From: Microbacterium rhizomatis
Lineage (GTDB): Bacteria > Actinomycetota > Actinomycetes > Actinomycetales > Microbacteriaceae
DNA length: 64,000 bases
NCBI RefSeq assembly: GCF_008710745.1
Contig: NZ_VYSA01000001.1
Span: 1,674,001-1,738,000, forward strand
Direction of reading: 5' to 3'
Position numbers and translations under genes: made by a program. Shown piece by piece: positions 58,639 to 64,000 of the stretch. The stretch's first letter is position 1, and each line of letters starts with the position of its first letter. The notes beneath the pieces were generated by a model. It was not told the origin of the DNA, searched no databases, and saw nothing but the letters and a program-made list of their open reading frames with translations.

Positions 58639-59568
58639 ATGGAGTACTGCACCTTCACTGAGCCTCAGCAGGGGTTCACGTACGACGAACTGCTCGCCTT
58701 CGCCCTGGCGACCGAGCGTGCCGGATTCGACGGATACTTCCGGTCCGATCACTACATGCGCATGGGCGACGGCGATCCGCTCCCCGGTCCGACCGACGCC
58801 TGGACGACGCTCGCCGGCCTCGCGCGAGAGACCACGCGGATCCGCCTCGGCACCCTGGTCTCATCGGCGACGCACCGCTTGCCCGCCGTGCTGGCCATCC
58901 AGGTCGCCCAGGTCGATGCGATGTCGGGCGGCCGGATCGAGCTGGGGCTCGGGACGGGGTGGTTCGAAGCCGAGCACCGGGCCTACGGCATCCCGTTCCC
59001 CTCGCGCCGCTTCGACATCTTCGAAGAGCAGCTCGCCATCGTGACAGGGCTGTGGGCGACGCCCGTGGGCGAGACGTTCGACTTCGCGGGTGAGCACTAT
59101 TCGCTCGCGGGCGCTCCGGCGCTGCCCAAACCGGTGCAGGAGCGCGTGCCGCTGATCATCGGCGGCGCGGGCGCGAAGCGCACGCCTGCCCTCGCCGCTC
59201 GCTTCGCGACCGAATACAACATCGGGTTCTGCCCCGAGAGCGAGATCTCCGCCGCGTTCAAGCGGGTGCGCATCGCGTGCGAGCGGGCCGATCGCGACCC
59301 GGCGACCCTCAAGCTGTCGGTCGCGCTCCCGACGATCGCCGCGCCCGACGAGGCCTCGCTGCGCCGGCGAGCGGAAGCGACGGGGAAGAGCCTCGAACAG
59401 TTCCGCGACGGGACGAACATCTGCGGCGACGCCGATGAGGTCATCGAGAAGGTCGAGCGGCTGATCGCGCTCGGCGCCGAGCGGGTCTACTTCCAGACGG
59501 TGGATGCGCGCGACCTCGACCAGACGGCCTACCTGGGCGGCGAAGTCCTCCCCCGGCTGCCGCACTGA
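58639..59568 (+). CDS. LLM class F420-dependent oxidoreductase
   Basis: A 309-residue luciferase-like TIM-barrel enzyme: FALATERAGFDGYFRSDHYMRM, RIRLGTLVSSATHRLPAVLA, QVDAMSGGRIELGLGTGWFEAEH, and VPLIIGGAGAKRTPALAARFA. The length and motifs match the actinobacterial TIGR03560-like group. The substrate is unknown; F420 use is by family. The ATG at 58639 has CAGGCT exactly 6 nt upstream (58627-58632), a weaker version of the recurrent hexamer. It starts 40 bp after the CDF gene and is unrelated to the enzyme at 33487. Confidence 0.88.
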   Translation: MEYCTFTEPQQGFTYDELLAFALATERAGFDGYFRSDHYMRMGDGDPLPGPTDAWTTLAGLARETTRIRLGTLVSSATHRLPAVLAIQVAQVDAMSGGRIELGLGTGWFEAEHRAYGIPFPSRRFDIFEEQLAIVTGLWATPVGETFDFAGEHYSLAGAPALPKPVQERVPLIIGGAGAKRTPALAARFATEYNIGFCPESEISAAFKRVRIACERADRDPATLKLSVALPTIAAPDEASLRRRAEATGKSLEQFRDGTNICGDADEVIEKVERLIALGAERVYFQTVDARDLDQTAYLGGEVLPRLPH

Positions 59569-59580
59569 CCGCGGGAGACG

Positions 59581-60048
59581 TCAGCGCCGGGCTGCGAAGA
59601 AGGTACGCAGGAGGGCGGATGCCTCGTGCTCGCGCACCCCGCCGACCACCTCCGCGCGGGTGGGGAGGCGGCGGTCGCGGACGACGTCGTAAACCGATCC
59701 GACCGCGCCGGCCTTGTCGTCCCAGGCCCCGAACACGATCCTGGAGACGTGCGCCTGCAGGGCCGCGCCCGCGCACATCAGGCACGGCTCGAGGGTGACG
59801 ACCAGCGTGCAGCCCTCGAGGTTCCAGGAGCCGACGCTCGCCGCAGCCGCCCGCAGCGCGACGACCTCCGCATGCGCCGTGGGGTCGTGGGTGAGTTCGC
59901 GAGCGTTGCGCCCCGTGCCGATCACCGTGCCCGCAGCATCCGTCACCACGGCGCCGACCGGGATCTCGCCCTCGCGCGCCGCGGCAGCCGCCAGCGACAG
60001 GGCGTGCGCCATCGCGCCATCGTCCTGCGCGGTCACCGGCAATCCCAC
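59581..60048 (-). CDS. tadA: tRNA-specific adenosine deaminase
   Basis: A 155-residue zinc deaminase that converts the wobble adenosine of tRNA-Arg to inosine. The catalytic HAEVVAL has His and Glu at about residues 59-61. TLEPCLMCAGAAL supplies the two zinc cysteines, and FGAWDDKAGAVGS is the conserved C-terminal block. The GTG at 60048 has TACGCT (60060-60055) exactly 6 nt upstream. It is divergent from upp and convergent with the LLM gene, 12 bp away. Confidence 0.93.
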   Translation of the reverse strand: MGLPVTAQDDGAMAHALSLAAAAAREGEIPVGAVVTDAAGTVIGTGRNARELTHDPTAHAEVVALRAAAASVGSWNLEGCTLVVTLEPCLMCAGAALQAHVSRIVFGAWDDKAGAVGSVYDVVRDRRLPTRAEVVGGVREHEASALLRTFFAARR

Positions 60049-60054
60049 GGAGCC

Positions 60055-60060
60055 AGCGTA
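60055..60060 (-). promoter_or_regulatory. leaderless-type -10 hexamer of tadA
   Basis: TACGCT on the minus strand, then GGCTCC and the GTG at 60048. It faces the upp promoter 22 bp away. Confidence 0.55.
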
Positions 60061-60082
60061 GGGCGCGCCGCGGCACGTGCCC

Positions 60083-60088
60083 TAACCT
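60083..60088 (+). promoter_or_regulatory. leaderless-type -10 hexamer of upp
   Basis: TAACCT, then GAGCGT and the ATG at 60095. Confidence 0.55.
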
Positions 60089-60094
60089 GAGCGT

Positions 60095-60727
60095 ATGCGT
60101 GTGCACGTGGCCGACCACCCCCTCATCACCCACAAGCTGACCGTGCTGCGCGACGAGCGCACCTCGTCGCCGGTCTTCCGGCAGCTCACCGAGGAGCTCG
60201 TGACGCTGCTCGCCTACGAGGCCACCCGCAATGTCGCGGTCGAGCAGGTCGAGATCCGCACGCCGGTGACGACCACGATCGGGGTGCGCATCAGCGAGCC
60301 GCGCCCGCTGGTGGTGCCGATCCTGCGGGCCGGGCTCGGAATGCTCGAGGGCATGGTGAAACTCCTCCCGAGCGCGGAGGTCGGATTCCTCGGCATGGCG
60401 CGCAATGAAGAGACCCTCGAGCCGACCACGTACGCGGAGCGGCTCCCGGAGGACCTGAGCGACCGCCAGTGCTTCGTCCTGGATCCGATGCTGGCGACCG
60501 GCGGATCGCTCGGCGCGGCGATGGAGTTCCTCTTCCGCCGCGGAGCCCGCGACATCACTGCGATCTGCATCCTCGCCGCGCCCGAGGGCGTCGCAGCGAT
60601 CGAGAAGCAGGTCGAGGGCCGCGATGTCACGCTCGTGCTGGGCGCACTCGACGAGCGGCTCAACGAGAAGGGCTACATCGTGCCCGGCCTCGGAGACGCC
60701 GGCGACCGGCTGTACGGCACGGTTTGA
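60095..60727 (+). CDS. upp: uracil phosphoribosyltransferase
   Basis: A 210-residue salvage enzyme making UMP from uracil and PRPP. The start [20 protein letters not shown] matches the family. [14 protein letters not shown], the PRPP loop [16 protein letters not shown] and the uracil-binding [16 protein letters not shown] end are all intact. Length is normal. The ATG at 60095 is leaderless-like. It is divergent from tadA, an arrangement common in actinobacteria. Confidence 0.95.
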   Translation: MRVHVADHPLITHKLTVLRDERTSSPVFRQLTEELVTLLAYEATRNVAVEQVEIRTPVTTTIGVRISEPRPLVVPILRAGLGMLEGMVKLLPSAEVGFLGMARNEETLEPTTYAERLPEDLSDRQCFVLDPMLATGGSLGAAMEFLFRRGARDITAICILAAPEGVAAIEKQVEGRDVTLVLGALDERLNEKGYIVPGLGDAGDRLYGTV

Positions 60728-60746
60728 CCCCGCGCCGCGCGCGGTC

Positions 60747-60814
60747 GTCGGAAGATCGGGCTTTCGTCGGAGGATTCCGCCCCGAATCGCCCGACTTCGA
60801 CACGATTCTCCGAC
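60747..60814. repeat. composite intergenic palindrome, copy C
   Basis: GTCGGAAGATC (60747-60757), GTCGGAGGATTC, a degenerate GAATCGCCCGAC and GATTCTCCGAC (60804-60814) keep the order of arms seen in copies A and B, with several mismatches. It lies just after the upp stop. Confidence 0.55.
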
Positions 60815-60842
60815 GTCGCCCGACACAGACGTAAGGAGAGGG

Positions 60843-60880
60843 GCCGCGGCATCCATCCCTCGCCGAACGGATGCCGCGGC
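60843..60880. terminator. 12-bp GC-rich hairpin after upp
   Basis: GCCGCGGCATCC (60843-60854) is perfectly complementary to GGATGCCGCGGC (60869-60880) around a 14-nt loop. It sits between convergent genes and could terminate both transcripts, although no U-run follows. Confidence 0.6.
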
Positions 60881-60989
60881 GTGCGCCGAAGCGCGAGATC
60901 AGCGTACGTGGGCGGCCTGAATCGGCCTCGGGGCTTGACATCCACGGCTTGACTGTCTACACGGCGTCGAGCGTTCGGGTCGCGAGTCG

Positions 60990-61313
60990 TCAGACCCCGG
61001 GGTCGATGAGAGGGGTCGTCGGCGAACGACGACCGGTCTCCTGCTCCCAGAACTCCAGCTGCTGGGTGAGGGCCTTCGCGAGTTCGAAGACCTGCTCGGG
61101 AGGGATGCGGATGCGGCTGACCACCCGGGCGGGAACGACCGTGCGGTGCTCGCCCGTCTCGGAATCGATCTCTTCGCGCGGCGGCTGAGCGAGCGTGACG
61201 AAGTCCATGACGAACACGGTCGGCGTGTGCCACACATTCGCGAAGTCGGCGTAGGCCCCGCCGATCAGCTCCGGCGGAAGGTCGATCTCGAACTGCCTGG
61301 CATCGTCGGCCAT
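60990..61313 (-). CDS. DUF3467 domain protein
   Basis: A 107-residue protein with the DUF3467 pattern: FEIDLPPELIGGAYADFANVWHTPTVFVMDF split across residues 8-38, then RVVSRIRIPPEQVFELAKALTQQLEFWE. The fold and function of this family are not established; members often lie beside replication or cell-division genes in diverse bacteria. The ATG at 61313 has a GGGGAGG ribosome binding site; the frame is open to 61787. It follows the nuclease-helicase gene on the same strand after 26 bp and may be co-transcribed. Confidence 0.85.
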   Translation of the reverse strand: MADDARQFEIDLPPELIGGAYADFANVWHTPTVFVMDFVTLAQPPREEIDSETGEHRTVVPARVVSRIRIPPEQVFELAKALTQQLEFWEQETGRRSPTTPLIDPGV

Positions 61314-61339
61314 GGCGGCCTCCCCTCGTCGGCGCCAGT

Positions 61340-64000
61340 CTATGCGGCGCCCGTGAGCACCGTGCTCTCGCGCCTGCTCCGCGCCTGCGGCGCCGAGACG
61401 AGACGGGCGAACCCGCTGAGCCGTGCCACGCCCTCTGGGGTACGCGGCAGGTCGTCGAGCAGCCCCGGCGAGTACACGAGGTACGCAGCGTGCTTGGCTC
61501 GCGAGATCGCGACGTTGAGCCGATTGCGCAGCAGCAGGAACTCCAAGCCGCGCGGAGCATCGCGCCCGGCGGATGCTGCGAGGGTGACGATCGCCACCAC
61601 CGCCTCCTGCCCCTGGAAGCGATCGACCGTGCCGACGGGAACGCGATGCAGCCCCGCACGGGCCAGTGCTTCTTCGACCACGACCTGCTGCGCGTTGTAG
61701 GGGGTGACGACGATGATGTCGGCCTCGTCGAGAGGGCGCGGAGGCACGACGCGTGCGCCGGCATCGGTGGTCACGGCATCCGTCCACCGTCGCCCGAGCA
61801 GTTCGCGGACGATCCGCACCACCTGGTCGGCCTCTTCGGGCGACTGGGTCGCGTTGCCGTGGTGGCGCACCGCGACCGTGCGAAGACCCGGTTTGATGCC
61901 CTCGAGCGTGCGCAGCTCGGTCGACGGGTGCGACGCGAGCTCACCCGCGTACGACAGGCGCGAGACCGGCTCGGCCACGCGGGGGTGCATGCGCCACGTG
62001 CGCGCCAGGAAGTAGCCCATCTCGCGGGGAATGACGTCGGCACCGTCCATGGCCCACCCGAGCGCCGATGTGTCGACCGGTTCGGGGTGGGTGCCCTGGC
62101 TGACCTGAGGGAGCTGCTGCGGGTCGCCGAGCAGCAGCAGGCGCGACGATGCGAGCGAGACGGCGATCGTGGAGGCGAGCGAGAACTGCCCCGCCTCGTC
62201 GATCACGAGCAGGTCGAGCGAGCCGCGCGGCACGCGCCCCTCATGGCTGAAGTCCCAAGCGGTCCCGCCGACGACGAACCCGACGGCGGAGTTCTCCTGC
62301 GTGAATGCCGCCAGACCGTTCTTCGGGAGCGGCGTGAACGGAAGGTCGGTCGCCGCGGCGTCTTTCGGCGCCTTCCCCACCTGGGCCGCCGGCACGCCCG
62401 CCTCGACGACCCGGGCGAGCATGTTCTCGACGACGGCATGCGACTGCGCCACGACGCCGACCTTGAATCCGCGCTCGGCGACGAGTCGGGCGATCACATG
62501 CGAGCCGACGTATGTCTTGCCCGTGCCGGGTGGGCCCTGCACCGCGAGGTAGCTGCGGTCGAGGTCGAGGAGGCTGCGCACGATCGCATCGACCTCGCCT
62601 CCGGGAGCTGCAGAGGCGAGGGCGCCCGAGAACGTGCGGGGCGGATGCCGGAGCAGGATGTCGGTCGCGGGATCGGCCGGAAGCACCGGAGCCGCGGCGG
62701 CCACCGCGTCCGCCCAGGCATCGATCGCCTTCTGCTGGTTGCCCGCCGAGGGCGGTGAGGGCGGCGTGATCGCGATCGGGAGCTCGGCCCAGGTCACGTC
62801 CTGCACCGCGAACTCCTCGACGATCGCCCCGTCGTCGAGGAGCTCGATGACCTTGGCGCGATGGTCCGCGTGGATCCACCGTGGCGACGGGGTGAACGGG
62901 AACGGTGCCGGCAGGTCGTAGATGAGAGAGGGTTCGGAGCCCACCGTCAGCCGGGTACCGGGCGCGAACTCGCCGCGGAGTTCGATGCGACGCCGGTCGG
63001 TGCGCTGGCCCTCTTCGCGGTGCCAGTCCTCGACGACCCGGCAGAGCGCGGCGTTGAGCACGACGACGTCACGGGAGTCTTCCCACACCGACACCGGTTC
63101 GCGCAGGCGCAGGAAGTGCGTGGCCCAGAACGTCTTGGCCTCACGCGGGTAGTAGTCGATCGCCGCCGCGCCCAGCCGGAGAGCGCGATCCTCGGCGGAG
63201 TCGGCGGGATGCTGGGCCGCGAGGCGATTCAGCTCCACGGACCGGGGAGAGGGCTCGTACGAGTTCTCACCCGGTTCCGAATCCGGCGACGGACGCAGCC
63301 CGGCCTCGCGGGCCCGGGCGACGAGCCAGTTGCGCAGACGTCGCGTCGAGACGCAGTCGTAGCGGTTGTAGTCGGCCAGATCGTCGAGGATCTCCTGCGC
63401 CTCGGTCGTCCGCCCGTCGTCGCCGAGCGCACGCGCCTCGACGTAGCGGACGATCGAGTCGTCGCCCTTCTGCACGTCACTCGTGCGCACCTCGGCGCCC
63501 ATGTACAGAGGTTCGAGCTTCTTGATCGAGTACGAGCGCGACCCGACGCGCAGCGCGCGGCGCACGATCGGGTAGAGGTCCACGAAGACGCCGTCGCGCA
63601 ACAGCCGATCGACGTCGCCCTCGCGGACGCCGTGCCGCGCGGCCATGGCCAGCAGATGCGCGGTCTCGTACGGCGCGTAGTGGTAGATGTGCATTCCCGG
63701 ATGCTGCTGCCGCAAGAGATTCACGGTGTCGAGGAACGTCTCGAGCGCGATGCGCTCGTCGGCGAAGGAGTGCGCCCACAGCGCGCTGTACTGCTCGCGC
63801 ACGTCGACCCAGCCGAAGAGGTAGTCGATGCCCCACGACGTCGCATCGCCCTCGGTGTAGAGCGGGTCGCCCTCGAAGTCGAAGAAGATGTCGCCCGCGT
63901 CGGGCAGCGGGAGCGCCCCCAGAGCGGTCGGCGCGACGACCTCGTACGTCGGGACTGGCGGCGCGCCCGCGGGCGCGGCAGACTCGGCCTCCGCGGCGAG
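61340..64000 (-). CDS. RecB-like nuclease/superfamily I helicase (partial)
   Basis: The 3' part (886 codons) of a gene running past the right edge; the frame is open to 64000. The visible N-terminal part is the TM0106-type RecB-like nuclease domain (DIFFDFEGDPLY, with catalytic acidic residues, then ATSWGIDYLFGWVDVREQY, and YNRYDCVSTRRLRNWL). It is followed by a helicase with Walker A GPPGTGKTYVGSH, DEAG-type Walker B (LLVIDEAGQFS), GDPQQLPQVSQGTHP and VGTVDRFQGQEAVVAI, and the final NVAISRAKHAAYLVYS. It probably processes DNA or RNA ends in repair or defence; the role is not known. Confidence 0.87.
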   Translation of the reverse strand, partial: LAAEAESAAPAGAPPVPTYEVVAPTALGALPLPDAGDIFFDFEGDPLYTEGDATSWGIDYLFGWVDVREQYSALWAHSFADERIALETFLDTVNLLRQQHPGMHIYHYAPYETAHLLAMAARHGVREGDVDRLLRDGVFVDLYPIVRRALRVGSRSYSIKKLEPLYMGAEVRTSDVQKGDDSIVRYVEARALGDDGRTTEAQEILDDLADYNRYDCVSTRRLRNWLVARAREAGLRPSPDSEPGENSYEPSPRSVELNRLAAQHPADSAEDRALRLGAAAIDYYPREAKTFWATHFLRLREPVSVWEDSRDVVVLNAALCRVVEDWHREEGQRTDRRRIELRGEFAPGTRLTVGSEPSLIYDLPAPFPFTPSPRWIHADHRAKVIELLDDGAIVEEFAVQDVTWAELPIAITPPSPPSAGNQQKAIDAWADAVAAAAPVLPADPATDILLRHPPRTFSGALASAAPGGEVDAIVRSLLDLDRSYLAVQGPPGTGKTYVGSHVIARLVAERGFKVGVVAQSHAVVENMLARVVEAGVPAAQVGKAPKDAAATDLPFTPLPKNGLAAFTQENSAVGFVVGGTAWDFSHEGRVPRGSLDLLVIDEAGQFSLASTIAVSLASSRLLLLGDPQQLPQVSQGTHPEPVDTSALGWAMDGADVIPREMGYFLARTWRMHPRVAEPVSRLSYAGELASHPSTELRTLEGIKPGLRTVAVRHHGNATQSPEEADQVVRIVRELLGRRWTDAVTTDAGARVVPPRPLDEADIIVVTPYNAQQVVVEEALARAGLHRVPVGTVDRFQGQEAVVAIVTLAASAGRDAPRGLEFLLLRNRLNVAISRAKHAAYLVYSPGLLDDLPRTPEGVARLSGFARLVSAPQARSRRESTVLTGAA

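Larger units (their letters stand above)
60728..60989. other. intergenic region holding a repeat copy and a hairpin
   Basis: This 262-bp gap between convergent upp and DUF3467 genes holds copy C of the composite palindrome (60747-60814) and a strong hairpin (60843-60880). The remaining part (60881-60989) shows no tRNA or open frame that I can support. Confidence 0.5.

Noticed and set aside
60881..60989. Possible tRNA in the gap after upp
   Set aside because: No acceptor-stem pairing, T-loop (GTTCGA) or anticodon arm could be assembled.
1..64000. CRISPR array, prophage or insertion sequence
   Set aside because: No regularly spaced direct repeats, integrase, transposase or phage structural gene is present; the excisionase-type HTH at 50544 belongs to a housekeeping neighbourhood.

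Overview
The window is high-GC DNA from an actinobacterium, most probably a Microbacteriaceae member close to Microbacterium. The evidence is menaquinone (not ubiquinone) synthesis, a system II cytochrome c maturation operon, F420-type luciferase-like oxidoreductases, the actinobacterial mini-protein bS22, abundant GTG starts, and many start codons preceded at exactly 6 nt by a TAnnnT hexamer (leaderless promoters). A GTCGTTGAGCGAGC-type palindrome that I associate with this family is also present. I see no rRNA, tRNA, IS element, prophage or CRISPR array. Coding density is very high and no gap exceeds 300 bp.

Layout. 1-8.9 kb is accessory: a DUF998 membrane protein behind a palindromic operator, an SRPBCC protein, an AI-2E family transporter, a five-gene cassette (small secreted protein, lipoprotein, HlyD-like adaptor with a peptidoglycan-binding domain, ABC ATPase, FtsX/MacB-like permease), an MBL-fold protein, a lipoprotein and an alpha/beta hydrolase. 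9-35.5 kb is the menaquinone region: ferredoxin reductase, long-chain polyprenyl diphosphate synthase, menG, menF, menD, menA, menE, menB and menC. These are spread among small regulators (HxlR, PadR), transporters, a PPK2 kinase, a DUF4430 lipoprotein with an all-in-one ECF transporter, and B12-dependent metH. 35.5-41.1 kb is a TetR-controlled MMPL/YhgE pair whose MMPL protein carries a degenerate ABC-ATPase tail. 41.2-46.3 kb is the cytochrome c maturation operon (phosphatase, resA, ccdA, resB, ccsB). 46.3-52 kb holds an archaeal-type aspartyl-tRNA synthetase, a frameshifted tyrosine phosphatase, small redox proteins, bS22 and an excisionase-type HTH protein. 51.8-54 kb is a TrkH/TrkA potassium system. 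53.9-55.4 kb is a proton-pump-type rhodopsin divergent from a MarR regulator. 55.4-61.3 kb has proC, a hydrolase, a CDF transporter, an F420-type oxidoreductase, tadA, upp and DUF3467. The right edge is a truncated RecB-like nuclease/helicase.

The genes fit together around respiration. MenF-D-C-E-B-A-G plus the prenyl synthase make menaquinone, and ResA/CcdA/ResB/CcsB mature the cytochromes c it feeds. The rhodopsin would add light-driven proton export and TrkHA would balance potassium. The DUF4430/ECF pair next to metH suggests vitamin (possibly cobalamin) uptake. The most novel-looking items are the secreted-protein/MacAB-like cassette, the T-A-A-S ECF fusion with its lipoprotein, the MMPL-pseudo-ATPase fusion, a palindromic repeat captured in frame inside metH, and a three-copy composite intergenic palindrome.
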